In this document: piece after piece, positions 34,387-43,856 of the stretch
Position numbering within the stretch: the stretch's first letter is position 1
Layout of the letters: the number at the start of each line of letters is the position of its first letter
Assembly (NCBI RefSeq): GCF_900086725.1
Contig: NZ_LT574837.1
Location: 373,802 to 437,801, forward strand
Direction of reading: 5' to 3'
Source of the DNA: Bariatricus massiliensis
GTDB lineage: Bacteria; Bacillota; Clostridia; Lachnospirales; Lachnospiraceae
Length of the DNA: 64,000 nucleotides
Program-made: the position numbers and the translations under genes
Notes under the pieces: generated by a model
Database searches by the model: none
What the model saw: the letters and a program-made list of their open reading frames with translations, nothing else
What the model was told of the DNA's origin: nothing

Positions 34387-34980
34387 TTATCGTTCTTTGT
34401 CTTTATTTCGCTTCTTGTTTGAAAGCTCTTGTGCCTTTTCCTTTGCCCATTCAGGCAGACGCTCAGGCTTTATTTCGCCCATAACATCCATTCTTTCATA
34501 TCGGGTTGATTTGCCGGTGTGAAGATTGGTACAAAACACGGCACTTCCACGGCTGTTTGCCGACGCACCGAAACCACCTGTAACATAATAAAGCTGTCTG
34601 TCAGCTCTCTGAAATTCAGGCTTTAATACCTTGGGGTCAATGGCTATGATTTTGCCGTTGATGTCTTTGGAATAGTGGTCGGGGATACAGTCGGCTTCCG
34701 TTATGATTGTGATTGGAATATCCAGTTTTTCGACCTGTTCCTTGAAAAGCTCCGCTTCCTTTGTCACACGGCTTCCGAAAAGGTGTACGATTTCGATATA
34801 GTCATCGCTTACCATACATTCCGAACACAGTTCAAACAGGTCGTTTCGCTCCGCAAAGCCGCACAAAAACTTATTGCCGTTTGTGCTTTGCTCATTGGAA
34901 GCCAAGATAACCTCCTTTTCGCCCACATTGACCGAGCAGAGAACGGTGTATTCACCGATTTTTCTTTTTTCCTCGTTCAT
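34387..34980 (-). CDS. Conserved ICE protein of unknown function (197 aa)
   Basis: It begins MNEEKRKIGEYTVLCSVNVGEKEVILASNE and has a central alpha/beta region (DDYIEIVHLFGSRVTKEAELFKEQVEKL, ITIITEADC). ATG 34,980 follows GAGG. A lysine-rich tail ends it. Not recognised. Confidence 0.55.
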   Translation of the reverse strand: MNEEKRKIGEYTVLCSVNVGEKEVILASNEQSTNGNKFLCGFAERNDLFELCSECMVSDDYIEIVHLFGSRVTKEAELFKEQVEKLDIPITIITEADCIPDHYSKDINGKIIAIDPKVLKPEFQRADRQLYYVTGGFGASANSRGSAVFCTNLHTGKSTRYERMDVMGEIKPERLPEWAKEKAQELSNKKRNKDKER

Positions 34981-34989
34981 ATCCACACC

Positions 34990-35283
34990 TCAGCTTACTT
35001 CAATCACAATTCTGATGTTTCCGCAGTCGCAGCCACTGCACTGCCTTGACAGTTCGGGAAACAGGGATTGCACTCTCTGTCTTGCTCTGCGGATAGTCTC
35101 AAAGCACGGCAAGCCGTACCCTTTATAGTTGTTGACTATATCCTCAAGCGGTAAATCTCCGACTCTCATATAGCTGTATCGGTTGTAATAGCAAAGGATA
35201 AGCTGCATATCGTCATACCTCGTTTCGGGGCATTCTCTGAGTATTGCAAGCACCTTGCTGTCAACCGTCTTTAGCTTGTTCAT
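34990..35283 (-). CDS. Small conserved ICE protein, possible DNA-binding (97 aa)
   Basis: MNKLKTVDSKVLAILRECPETRYDDMQLILCYY, then CFETIRRARQRVQSLFPELS and a C-terminal CSGCDCG. The layout resembles small winged-helix proteins of phages and ICEs that recognise DNA ends, but this is a guess. ATG 35,283 has GGAGG upstream. Confidence 0.5.
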   Translation of the reverse strand: MNKLKTVDSKVLAILRECPETRYDDMQLILCYYNRYSYMRVGDLPLEDIVNNYKGYGLPCFETIRRARQRVQSLFPELSRQCSGCDCGNIRIVIEVS

Positions 35284-35342
35284 AATGCACCTCCGTAAAA
35301 GAACCGTGGGCGAAGTTTTCACTCCGCCCACACAAGCGTTCC

Positions 35343-35432
35343 TTATTTCTTTCTGTTCTTAATCTGCAAGAAGATAAAGCCGCCGATAATAAAGGCGACC
35401 AATACAACTGCTACGATTGTTTTAGCGTCCAT
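35343..35432 (-). CDS. 29-aa single-pass membrane peptide
   Basis: MDAKTIVAVVLVAFIIGGFIFLQIKNRKK: one hydrophobic helix and a basic C-terminus. Its ATG overlaps the stop of the large surface protein (TAATG), so it is translationally coupled. It may be a partner of the surface protein, but nothing in the sequence proves this. Confidence 0.55.
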   Translation of the reverse strand: MDAKTIVAVVLVAFIIGGFIFLQIKNRKK

Positions 35433-38400
35433 TACTCATTGTCCTCCTTCTTCTTTTTTCTGTACGCAACAACGGCTGTGCCTACAATACCGAGGGCAGA
35501 AAGTCCCGCAAGTGCAGTCCACAAGCCGACATTGCTGTTATCTCCGGTCTTTGGTGTGTCTCTCAGCTCATTGTGCATTTCCACAACGGTAGTAGAGCCG
35601 ACCTTTACGGTTGCAATCTTATCCGCAGGAAGCACATAGGAAGCAGAAACAGTATCCTGAACCTCGGAAACGGTGTAATCGCCGATACGAAGTCCCTCGA
35701 TAATGATTTCGCCGTTCTTATCGGTCGTGAAGCTGCGGTCATAACCGTTTACTCCCGTAACTCTGAAAGTGAAACCTTCAACCTTACCATCAGAGGAAGT
35801 CTTAACGATTTTCAGGTTTCCTTTCATTGCCGTGTTAATAAAGCCGACGCCGGCTTTGTTTTCTACCTCGTATGTGTTTTCATCTTTTTCGATGAAAACA
35901 GAGTACACACCCTTATCAAGCTCAAAGCCTTCCGGTGCTTTGGTTTCTCTTACAAGGTATTTTCCGTAAAGAAGCTCCTTCATCTCGTAAATACCCGTAG
36001 TTGTTTCAGTAAGCGTACCGATAAGCTCGTCGCCGTCGTCCAGTTTGCCGTCGCCGTTTACATCTTTGTAAACCTCAAAGGTTGCACCCGTCAGTTTGTT
36101 GTCCGGGTAATCTTCATCGACCTTAGTCAACTTGATATTGCCGTGAACATACTCATTGACGATTTCAACCTCAATGACCTGACCGACTTCGGAGATTTTA
36201 ACTTCATAAGAAGTTTCATTGAGAACAAATCCCTCCGGCTGTTCAATTTCTCTTACAAGCCAGTTGCCATACGGCACTTTCTCAAAAGAAAAGCTACCGT
36301 CTTTTTCAGAGGTAGCAGTCATCAAAGCATTTTCTTTTGTAAATTTGGTTTCATCAGCCTTAAACAGTCCGATAACTGCACCTCCGAGTTCTTCGCCGTT
36401 CTCGGTAATCTTCTTACCGGAGACAGAGCCGTAAATGAGCTTATTTTCAATCGGCTTGCCGTCGTTGACTGCAATCTCAACATTTTCGGTATCCTGTCCC
36501 GCATAGCTGAAAGTAAACGGATACTTGCTGTCGGAAAGGATATAATGCTCATCGGTTGCAAGCTCCTTTACATAGTAGCTTCCGAAAGGAAGGTCGGTTT
36601 TGATAACTGCCTTGCCGTTTTCGGAAAGAGAGATAATCTCAATCAGTCCGTCTGCCGGGATAGAAGTACCGCTTGCGGAAACAAGTTCCTCGGCGGCAAA
36701 AAGTCCGAAGCTGATGTTTTTTACTTCATCGCCGTTGCCGATATTGAAGATGTCGTTCTTTTCGATTGCCTTTTCAAGACTTACCGTAACCTTTTGTCTC
36801 TCGTTTACGAAGCTGGTTGCAGTTTCCGTCACGGCGACTTCCTGACCTGCGTAGGTAAGCTCGACCTCGTGTGCTTCCTTGTTGATAACCATACCCTCCG
36901 GTGCGGTAATTTCAACTACCGTATATCTGCCGAGGTAAAGCTCCTTACTCTTTGCAAGTCCGTTTTCATATGTGGTAACAGTATCTACGACCTCGCCCTT
37001 TGCATAACGGAGTGTTCCGTCAGGCGTGATAACATCTTCTGCTGCGGTAATCTCATAGACCGCACCTGCAAGACCTTTCACTTCATAGACAGGCTGATAA
37101 ATCACATCGGTATTTTCCTCTCCGGAGATGTTTACCCCTGAGAATACCTCGCCGGTCTTTTCAATGCTGACAGTACCTTTCTGTGCCATATTAGGCTTAT
37201 CTACCTTAATCACGGTAATACCACCCTCATCGGAAGAATGTTCCTCTGCCACATCAAAGTACACCGGTGAGCTGTCAAGCACATATCCGTAAGGAGCCTG
37301 AACTTCCACAAGAGAATATCCCTTGCCGTATTCCAGTTTCTCCGGTGTAACAAGCTGTCCGTTTGCGTCGGTGTAGAAAGTATCAATCGTTGTCGGAGTA
37401 GGATAAGTAAAGGTCATTGTTACCTGATTACCGTTAGGGTCAAAGATTTTGAAGCCTGCACCGGCATACGGAATGTTTTTACCGCTTTCTGCGTCCACCT
37501 TGACAACCTTGATATAGCTTTCAAAGTTTGCGTTGTTAATAAGATAGCGGTAGGTCTGACCGTCCTGAGCAATGAACACATCAAAGTCTTTCATAAGCTC
37601 ACGACCTTCCCAACCGGAGGTCTGATGAACGGTATATACACCATACGGCATATTCTTTGTCTGACCGAAGCCGTTTTCATCACAGACGATAACATCTCTT
37701 TCATCTTCTTCTGCTGCGTCAAAGCTGCCGAAAGATTTGAGATAGATTTCAAAGGTTGCACCGTTTTCAGGTGTCTCAATCTGTGTTTCTCCGTTATCGG
37801 TATGCTTGATGATGGCGATATTACCTTTCATAACCTGCTCTGTAACATCATTTGCTGTCTGATTGTGTTCAACCGTATAAAGCTGCGGTTCAGCACCGAC
37901 CTTATGGATTGTGGTATCAAGCAGATAGCCCTCGGACGGAGTGATTTCACGGATTGTCCAGTCGTCATCACAGATATATTCCTTTGTGGTAAACTGACCG
38001 TTCTTATCCGTTACATACTTGTCCACAAGGGTTTCGCCTTTATAGATACCGTAAACTGCTCCGGCAAGGGTAGCGTCGCCCTGCGGCGTTCCTTCCTCAC
38101 GGTCGCTCTTTGTTACAGTTACGCTGAACTTTTTGAGAATGTTCGTGAAATTGCGGGTTGTAACATCTTTCCAGTTAATCGGTGCGGTCTGATTTGCAGG
38201 CACAACATAACGGATAGCCGTATCTACTTCTTCAACAGTGTAAGGGGTAGTACCGCTGATAAGCACATCATTGAAAGAAGCAACACCGTTCTTATCTGTT
38301 ACGGCATATTCATCTACGGCAATACCCGCAAGAGAAGTGCCGTAAAGGTGGAAGGTAACGCCCTCTACAAGATTATCCTCCGAAGATTTGATAACCTGAA

Positions 38401-39682
38401 GATTACCTCTCTTGAGAACATTATTGAAGTTGACCTTTGCCACCTGACCGGCAACGACAGTTACTCTGTGAACCTCCTGCGGCACATACTTGTCAATAGA
38501 CTGCTCTGTGACCGTGTAAACACCGGGCATAAGGTTATCAAGCTGGAACTTACCGCCGTTTGCGGTTGTGACTGTCTGATTTACACCGTTACCGCTGACA
38601 GTAAACTGAATGCCGTCAACCTTTCCGTCCTCACTTGTCTTTACAATCTGACAAGAGCCGTAGCTGACCTTCATTTTGACAAAGCCGCTGACAGGGTCGC
38701 TGACCTCCTGAGCGTAAGTGACCACATCCTGAATGCCGTTTCCGTTCTGATGGATACCGTCAGACCATACGACCACACCTCTGCGGACGCCGTTTTTCTT
38801 TGCGGCTGTGATGGTAAATTCCTTGCTCGGAGCTTTATCCATCGAAACAGTCAATTTGTTACCGCTGACGGAGAAAGAAACACCGTCAATGTTTGCCGAG
38901 AAATTATAATTGCCAAGCACACCGTTTGTGTCGGTGAGAGTAGCAACATACTTGCTTCCGTTCCATTCAAGCTCGTTTACCTTTGCAGAACCGCTTGACC
39001 TTGTGCAGAAGCTCGGCACTTTGGTGTGATTCTGAACACTTGTTACCATACTGTTGTAGTAAGACAAGATTTTACTGCGAAGTGGGTGTGCAGAGCTTAC
39101 ACATTCAAGCACAGCATTATACCCACCGGTAGAAACGTGATTGAAGCTTGCGTCTCTTTCGCCGACAATCGTTTCCCAAATCAAAATCTGAGTGGCATAA
39201 GCGTGTGCGATACAGTTGGCGTCGCTTTCATTCTGAGACTTCCAGCTTGTCGAAATACCTCCACGATAGCCGTACTGCAAGATACGACCGATAAGCAGGC
39301 GAATATCATCGCCGGAAATCGTACCGTTCGGGCTGATGTTGTTGAAGAAGTTCTCGTCCTTTTCGGTGAGAGTGTCTCCAGTCCGCTGACCTGTACCCGG
39401 TTCAATACAGTAGGCAATATTGCCTGAATACGAACCCATTGCACGAAGTCCTGTGTATTTCGTGGACAAGCCTTTCCAACCGTTCATATAGTTGAGATTG
39501 CCGTGTCCCCATTCGCCGTTGTTATTGGTATCTCCGCTTCGGGGATAATCGACGAGGTACACATCGGCTTTTTCTCCAACGGCTGCAAAGGCTGTCGTTG
39601 CCCCAATGCCCATAAAAGCAGTAAGGCTCATAACCACCGCCAACATAAGCGAGACGGCTTTCTTGAATTTTGTTTTAACCAT
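35432..39682 (-). CDS. Large cell-wall-anchored adhesin-like protein with SpaA/Cna-B repeats
   Basis: 1,416 aa. Signal peptide (KKAVSLMLAVVMSLTAFMG ... AFA), then a thioester-type domain (AYCIEPGTG, near 95; the TQxA family) that may bond covalently to a target. About nine SpaA/Cna-B-like beta-sandwich repeats follow, recognisable by YxVTE/VREI, APEGY and FxN(E/T) blocks. The C-terminus is TPKTGD (sortase motif variant), membrane helix and KKKK. ATG 39,682 has GGAGG eight bases upstream. Conjugative elements often carry such adhesins for mating contact, but colonisation cargo is equally possible. Confidence 0.85.
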   Translation of the reverse strand: MVKTKFKKAVSLMLAVVMSLTAFMGIGATTAFAAVGEKADVYLVDYPRSGDTNNNGEWGHGNLNYMNGWKGLSTKYTGLRAMGSYSGNIAYCIEPGTGQRTGDTLTEKDENFFNNISPNGTISGDDIRLLIGRILQYGYRGGISTSWKSQNESDANCIAHAYATQILIWETIVGERDASFNHVSTGGYNAVLECVSSAHPLRSKILSYYNSMVTSVQNHTKVPSFCTRSSGSAKVNELEWNGSKYVATLTDTNGVLGNYNFSANIDGVSFSVSGNKLTVSMDKAPSKEFTITAAKKNGVRRGVVVWSDGIHQNGNGIQDVVTYAQEVSDPVSGFVKMKVSYGSCQIVKTSEDGKVDGIQFTVSGNGVNQTVTTANGGKFQLDNLMPGVYTVTEQSIDKYVPQEVHRVTVVAGQVAKVNFNNVLKRGNLQVIKSSEDNLVEGVTFHLYGTSLAGIAVDEYAVTDKNGVASFNDVLISGTTPYTVEEVDTAIRYVVPANQTAPINWKDVTTRNFTNILKKFSVTVTKSDREEGTPQGDATLAGAVYGIYKGETLVDKYVTDKNGQFTTKEYICDDDWTIREITPSEGYLLDTTIHKVGAEPQLYTVEHNQTANDVTEQVMKGNIAIIKHTDNGETQIETPENGATFEIYLKSFGSFDAAEEDERDVIVCDENGFGQTKNMPYGVYTVHQTSGWEGRELMKDFDVFIAQDGQTYRYLINNANFESYIKVVKVDAESGKNIPYAGAGFKIFDPNGNQVTMTFTYPTPTTIDTFYTDANGQLVTPEKLEYGKGYSLVEVQAPYGYVLDSSPVYFDVAEEHSSDEGGITVIKVDKPNMAQKGTVSIEKTGEVFSGVNISGEENTDVIYQPVYEVKGLAGAVYEITAAEDVITPDGTLRYAKGEVVDTVTTYENGLAKSKELYLGRYTVVEITAPEGMVINKEAHEVELTYAGQEVAVTETATSFVNERQKVTVSLEKAIEKNDIFNIGNGDEVKNISFGLFAAEELVSASGTSIPADGLIEIISLSENGKAVIKTDLPFGSYYVKELATDEHYILSDSKYPFTFSYAGQDTENVEIAVNDGKPIENKLIYGSVSGKKITENGEELGGAVIGLFKADETKFTKENALMTATSEKDGSFSFEKVPYGNWLVREIEQPEGFVLNETSYEVKISEVGQVIEVEIVNEYVHGNIKLTKVDEDYPDNKLTGATFEVYKDVNGDGKLDDGDELIGTLTETTTGIYEMKELLYGKYLVRETKAPEGFELDKGVYSVFIEKDENTYEVENKAGVGFINTAMKGNLKIVKTSSDGKVEGFTFRVTGVNGYDRSFTTDKNGEIIIEGLRIGDYTVSEVQDTVSASYVLPADKIATVKVGSTTVVEMHNELRDTPKTGDNSNVGLWTALAGLSALGIVGTAVVAYRKKKKEDNE

Positions 39683-39703
39683 TGCGTTTTCCTCCTTGAA
39701 ATG

Positions 39704-39732
39704 CAAAAACGCACCGATTTTACTCAGTGCGT
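39704..39732 (-). terminator. Terminator after the lipoprotein gene
   Basis: ACGCAC/GTGCGT stem with a 12-base loop and TTTTT on the minus strand, about 20 bases after the lipoprotein stop and just before the surface protein's ribosome binding site. Confidence 0.6.
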
Positions 39733-39752
39733 CTGCTTAAAATTATTTTGTT

Positions 39753-40457
39753 TTAGCAGTAGCCGATATAGATGTTGTACTCCGTATCGGATAGCTTTTC
39801 TGTCCATATCCACACAGCGGTAAAACCCTCGCTGTTCTTGTATCGGTTAAGTCTGCTCTCAATATCAGACTTGATACCGCTTCGGTTAGGATTTGCGGAT
39901 ATGGGATTGTCCCAACATTCTGTCGCCGTGCTGTCAAGAGAAAGTCCTATGCTTACCGCATACTCTTTTGCGTAACTTACATAAGGGCTGACATCGAATG
40001 TCTGCTTGGGCGGCTCTGTCGGTTTCGGTTCTGCCGGCTTTTCAGTCGGCTTTTCAACCGGCTTTTGTTCGGCAGTTGTCTGTTCTTTCGGCTGCTCCGT
40101 TTGTTTTTCGGATTCAGCCTGCGTGGTTGTCTGCTTTGGTGGCTCTGCCTTTGGCTTTTCGGTTGCGGGAGTATCAGCCGTTTTTTCTTCCGCCGGTTTT
40201 GTCTGAACAGTCTCAGCCGTTTGACTTTCAGCGGTTGACTGGCTTTCTTCTGCCGTAAATGGTGTTTCTTCCTGAACTGCCGTGCTTTCCGGTTCTTCTG
40301 CCGTTTCTTCCTGAGAATTTGTTTCGGTATTACCAGCCGGAAAAGAAGTCTCTGTTTTCGTTATCTCCTGTGCAGCTTCTTTGGCTGTGTTACCGCTACA
40401 ACCTACGAGAAAAATCATCAGGCAGGCAAGAACACAAGGTATTAGCCTGTTTTTCAT
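39753..40457 (-). CDS. ICE lipoprotein with long Glu/Thr/Pro-rich spacer
   Basis: 234 aa. The signal peptide ends in a lipobox (FLVGC), followed by a 140-residue region of TEKP/AEPK-like low-complexity sequence that would span the cell wall. A compact C-terminal domain (about 165-234: FDVSPYVSYAKEYAVSIGL ... WIWTEKLSDTEYNIYIGYC) follows. ATG 40,457 has GGAG eight bases upstream. It probably projects from the membrane; role in conjugation or exclusion is unproven. Confidence 0.7.
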   Translation of the reverse strand: MKNRLIPCVLACLMIFLVGCSGNTAKEAAQEITKTETSFPAGNTETNSQEETAEEPESTAVQEETPFTAEESQSTAESQTAETVQTKPAEEKTADTPATEKPKAEPPKQTTTQAESEKQTEQPKEQTTAEQKPVEKPTEKPAEPKPTEPPKQTFDVSPYVSYAKEYAVSIGLSLDSTATECWDNPISANPNRSGIKSDIESRLNRYKNSEGFTAVWIWTEKLSDTEYNIYIGYC

Positions 40458-40689
40458 ATCCATCGCTCCTTTCGCCTTAATCGTACTCAATCAGGCAAAA
40501 AACATCAAAGGTGCGATTGGCTGAACTTTTTATCGTAGCAGACATTTTGCTTTTGCTCCAAATGTGCGAACCCTTTTATAGACAGCTATATGTTATTAGA
40601 GATAGATATACTCAAGGGAGATAGAGTATATTTTTCAGCAGGTTAATAGCCGGTATATATAGGGGTTAGAGTGTGAGAAAGGGGGAAGG

Positions 40690-41634
40690 CTATCGGCTGT
40701 CACGGTCGGCTCTGCTTCGCAGAAACTTGTTGTAATGCTCCAACGCCTTGCACACAAAATCCTCCGTTTGGCTTATGGGAATATTCTTCGGGATAAGCTG
40801 TCGAACCCTGTCGCCCCTCAAAACAATTTTCTCCCTTTGGTTTGGTTTTTCCTCCGACATAATCGCTTGGATTGCTTCGGTTGTTAGCTTGCCCTCCTCA
40901 AAGAACTTTCGCATACGGATTGTTTGGTCGTGGGACGGGGTTGCGTCGTTCAGGTCGATTTCATCAACCACATCACGCTGACTGTCCTCATCGAGAAAAG
41001 ACAATTCAACCGCCGGTCGCATTTTAATTCGCCCCTCGTCCACATATTCCAAAAGTTCGGGAACAAGGTTTGTAAGGCGAATATATCGCTGAATCTGCGT
41101 TTTGCTGTCATCTGATTTATCAGCTAACAACATTACAGATTTTGTTCCCACCAACTTGTCCCCCAGTGGGTCACAAGTTAAATCCGTGCGTTCTCCTTGC
41201 CTTTTCATTGCTTCCAAACGCATTTTGTAGGCATAGGCTTTTTCCGAGGGAAGTATCTGCGACCTTTGGTAGTTGCTCTCAACCATTAAAATCGTGGCTT
41301 CGTCTCGGTTCAGTTCAACGACTTCACAACGGAGCGTATCAAACCCGGCAAGCTCACAGGCTCGCTTTCGCCTGTGTCCTGAAATGAGTTCGTATCTGCC
41401 GTCCTCTTTCTGCCTTACCGTCGCCGGAGTGATTACCCCTCGTTCCTTAATACTCTCAATGAGCTGTGCCATATCCTCGTCATCACGCACCTTAAAAGGG
41501 TGGTCGGGGAAATCGTCAATCTCAGTCAAGGGAATATCTCGGATTTTTGAAAGCTTTTCTTCATCTCTCTGTTCCTGCGTAGAAAATAAGTCATCGAGCT
41601 TCGTGAGAGTGAAGTCGCTCTTTCTTCCTGCCAT
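40690..41634 (-). CDS. parB: ICE ParB/RepB-family partition protein
   Basis: 314 aa. ParB box residues are in IPLTEIDDFPDHPFKV, QLIESIKERGVITP, YELISGHRRKRACELAG and NYQRSQILPSEKAYAYK, followed by a central helix-turn-helix around SKTQIQRYIRLTNL. It overlaps the end of parA by 44 bases. With ParA it should stabilise the excised circular ICE. Confidence 0.9.
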   Translation of the reverse strand: MAGRKSDFTLTKLDDLFSTQEQRDEEKLSKIRDIPLTEIDDFPDHPFKVRDDEDMAQLIESIKERGVITPATVRQKEDGRYELISGHRRKRACELAGFDTLRCEVVELNRDEATILMVESNYQRSQILPSEKAYAYKMRLEAMKRQGERTDLTCDPLGDKLVGTKSVMLLADKSDDSKTQIQRYIRLTNLVPELLEYVDEGRIKMRPAVELSFLDEDSQRDVVDEIDLNDATPSHDQTIRMRKFFEEGKLTTEAIQAIMSEEKPNQREKIVLRGDRVRQLIPKNIPISQTEDFVCKALEHYNKFLRSRADRDSR

Positions 41635-42415
41635 CGGCTAACACCTCCTTTGTAAATTCGGTGTACGCCTTTGACACCGTACTGTTGGGTTCGTAGGCAA
41701 AAATGCTCTTGCCTTTGGAAGAAGTCTCTGCGGCTTTTACGGCAATCGGGATATATGTTCTATACATCTTGATTTGACTACCGAAGTTCTCTCTCAGAGC
41801 TTCTATCGTGCTTTTGGCGAGGTTGGTACGGCTATCCACCAAAGTGAGAAGCATACCGTCAATCTTTAAGCCCGGATTGATACGCTTCTTTACTCGTGAA
41901 ATGGTCTGAACAAGCTGCGTCATTCCTTTTGCCGGTAAATACTGAGCCTGAACAGGGATAATAACGCTGTCAGCCGCAGATAGAGCATTGATTGTTACCA
42001 TTCCGAGAGAAGGCATACAATCTATAAGGATATAGTCGTATTTGTCCTTCACTTCGCTGAGATAATTTCTCAAGGCTGTTTCTCTGCTCATTGCGTTGAC
42101 AAGGTTAAATTCCATTGCAGAAAGCTCAAGGTTTGCAGGAACAAGGTCAACACCTTCGTCGTGGTGCAGAATACCGACCGTAGGGTCATTCATCGTTTCA
42201 TTTATGACATCTGTGAGTTTCGTTGCAAGCGTGATACCCAAGTTGTCTGTATCCTGCCAACCGAGACAAGTGGTTAAGTCGCCCTGTGGGTCTGCGTCTA
42301 TGAGCAGCACTTTTTTTCCCTGCATTGCAAGACCGACGCCGAGGTTTACCGTAGTGGTTGTCTTTCCAACTCCGCCTTTTTGATTGCATATCGCAATCGT
42401 TTTGCAGTTCGACAC
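41591..42415 (-). CDS. parA: ICE ParA ATPase
   Basis: 274 aa. Deviant Walker A KGGVGKTT (13-20), DADPQGD and the IDCMPSLG Walker B are complete, and the length fits chromosomal-type Soj/ParA without an N-terminal HTH. GTG 42,415 is the start, with AAAGGAGG nine bases upstream. A long structured leader lies upstream. It heads the leftward ICE gene block. Confidence 0.9.
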   Translation of the reverse strand: MSNCKTIAICNQKGGVGKTTTTVNLGVGLAMQGKKVLLIDADPQGDLTTCLGWQDTDNLGITLATKLTDVINETMNDPTVGILHHDEGVDLVPANLELSAMEFNLVNAMSRETALRNYLSEVKDKYDYILIDCMPSLGMVTINALSAADSVIIPVQAQYLPAKGMTQLVQTISRVKKRINPGLKIDGMLLTLVDSRTNLAKSTIEALRENFGSQIKMYRTYIPIAVKAAETSSKGKSIFAYEPNSTVSKAYTEFTKEVLADGRKKERLHSHEAR

Positions 42416-42435
42416 TTTGTGCGTCCTCCTTTCGT

Positions 42436-42760
42436 AAAATTCATAGCCATCGCAGTATGGCTATGTACTTGACCGGCTCATTTCCTAACCGGTCGGGCAA
42501 TATTTGTTCTCAACACCCCTTGCCGAGCAATAAGCTCACGGGAAGTCACTAAGGAACAGACTGCTAATCTGTATCATAGGAATTTCACCTCTGCCGGGTA
42601 CTCCGCCAGCTCCGTAGAGAAGTATCATTATCCTTCTGACTGTCATCGCCGTAACAGGGACAACCTACTACTTATACCGGGAGTTCTCGCTGTTCTGCAA
42701 TGCAGAAGTCACGGCGTACCCGATAAGGTGGCTAAAATCATCAGAAATAAAGTCTTAGTG
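42436..42760 (-). other. Structured non-coding leader upstream of parA
   Basis: No ORF of note on either strand. Inverted repeats seen: CATAGCCA/TGGCTATG (42,442-42,465), GACCGG/CCGGTC (42,471-42,494), TTCTGCA/TGCAGAA (42,693-42,707) and a long-range CGGGTAC/GTACCCG (42,595-42,601 with 42,716-42,722). Nested long-range pairs suggest a folded RNA or a set of ParB/regulator sites controlling parA. I do not match it to a known RNA family. Confidence 0.5.
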
Positions 42761-42913
42761 AATGATTTATTCAGTTGTCAAAATACAAGTGAATGGGCTG
42801 ACCTTTTCGTGGTTCGGAATTAACCCCTTCACTCATTTGGACAAAGGGGGTCAAAATGCACACCCAAAATCACCCCTTTTTCAAAAAATTCTTGAAAATA
42901 TTTTTTTAGAAAC

Positions 42914-42957
42914 AAAAAAGCCGCCTATTTCCCTCGTAATTGAGGTCAATAGACGGC
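42914..42957 (-). terminator. Terminator-like hairpin at the head of the ICE operon
   Basis: GCCGTCTATT...AATAGGCGGC followed by TTTTTTG on the minus strand. It lies between the plus-strand cargo promoter and the parA leader. It could stop antisense transcription or act as an attenuator for a leftward promoter near 43,000. Confidence 0.6.
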
Positions 42958-43034
42958 GGGTAGAAATATTCATAATTTTGGTGTATAATAGGAAATTAAG
43001 AGAAAGACAAATAAGAATTTGACGGAGAGATAGT

Positions 43035-43802
43035 ATGGCTATTATTAAAAACGAAATACCGATTTTGGAGTTTGATACAGAGCAGACAGCAGTTCTTAAT
43101 CCCACTCATGAAAATCTTGGTTTGAACTTACCCAAGAAATGTGTGTTCGCATTTCTTGGTGCTTACATAGATGAATATGCCAGTAAAAGTGATACCAAAC
43201 AGGTATCCACTTTTGAGAGTGCAACGAAGCATTATCCCATTTACATCACCAAATACAAGGGTGAGGACATTGTGCTTTGTCAAGCACCCGTTGGTGCGGC
43301 AGCAGCCACACAGATACTTGATTGGCTGATTGGTTATGGTGTAAGAGAGGTAATCTCGGCAGGTAGTTGCGGTGCTCTGGAAAAGTTCCCCGAAAGTACA
43401 TTCCTCGTACCAAACAAGGCTCTGCGTGATGAGGGAACATCTTATCACTATGCGCCCCCTTCTCGATTTGTGGAAATCAGCGAGAAGGCAAGAAAAGCAA
43501 TTGAAGAAACCATTCTTGAGCATAGTATGAAATATCAGGAGGTTATAACCTGGTCAACGGATGGATTTTTCCGTGAAACCAAAGAAAAGGTGGCTTATCG
43601 CAAAAGTGAAGGCTGTGCAGTTGTAGAAATGGAATGTTCTGCTCTGGCGGCCTGTGCTGATTTCAGAGGGGCAACCTGGGGTATGATACTTTATACCGCA
43701 GACAGTCTTGCAGATGTTGACAAATACGACGAAAGAAACTGGGGCGGTAATGCATACGAATATGCACTTACGCTCTGCCTTGATGCGGTTATCAAATTAT
43801 AA
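43035..43802 (+). CDS. Nucleoside phosphorylase (PNP/UDP family)
   Basis: 255 aa. It should cleave purine nucleosides or uridine with phosphate. Family marks are FLGAYIDEY, PVGAAAATQILDWLIGYGVREVISAGSCGAL (phosphate and ribose loop), and VVEMECSALAACADFRG with the MEC motif. TATAAT at 42,984-42,989 and GGAGAGA before the ATG support expression. It is one of only two plus-strand genes in the ICE and is 45 bases ahead of the ANT(6) gene, with which it may share a transcript. Confidence 0.8.
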   Translation: MAIIKNEIPILEFDTEQTAVLNPTHENLGLNLPKKCVFAFLGAYIDEYASKSDTKQVSTFESATKHYPIYITKYKGEDIVLCQAPVGAAAATQILDWLIGYGVREVISAGSCGALEKFPESTFLVPNKALRDEGTSYHYAPPSRFVEISEKARKAIEETILEHSMKYQEVITWSTDGFFRETKEKVAYRKSEGCAVVEMECSALAACADFRGATWGMILYTADSLADVDKYDERNWGGNAYEYALTLCLDAVIKL

Positions 43803-43856
43803 GAACAGTTAGAATCAATCTTTTTTTTGTGATATAATTTTATTGAGGTGAATGAA

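Noticed and set aside
35573..38998. Long plus-strand ORFs (522 and 457 aa) opposite the large surface protein
   Set aside because: They are antisense shadows of the repetitive SpaA domains, with no ribosome binding sites and no family similarity.
42541..42612. tRNA-Ser(GCU)-like anticodon arm (ACAGA-CTGCTAA-TCTGT) with CCGCCA downstream on the plus strand
   Set aside because: The acceptor ends do not pair and no proper T-loop (TTCRA) or D-arm is present. The similarity is limited to one 17-base hairpin.
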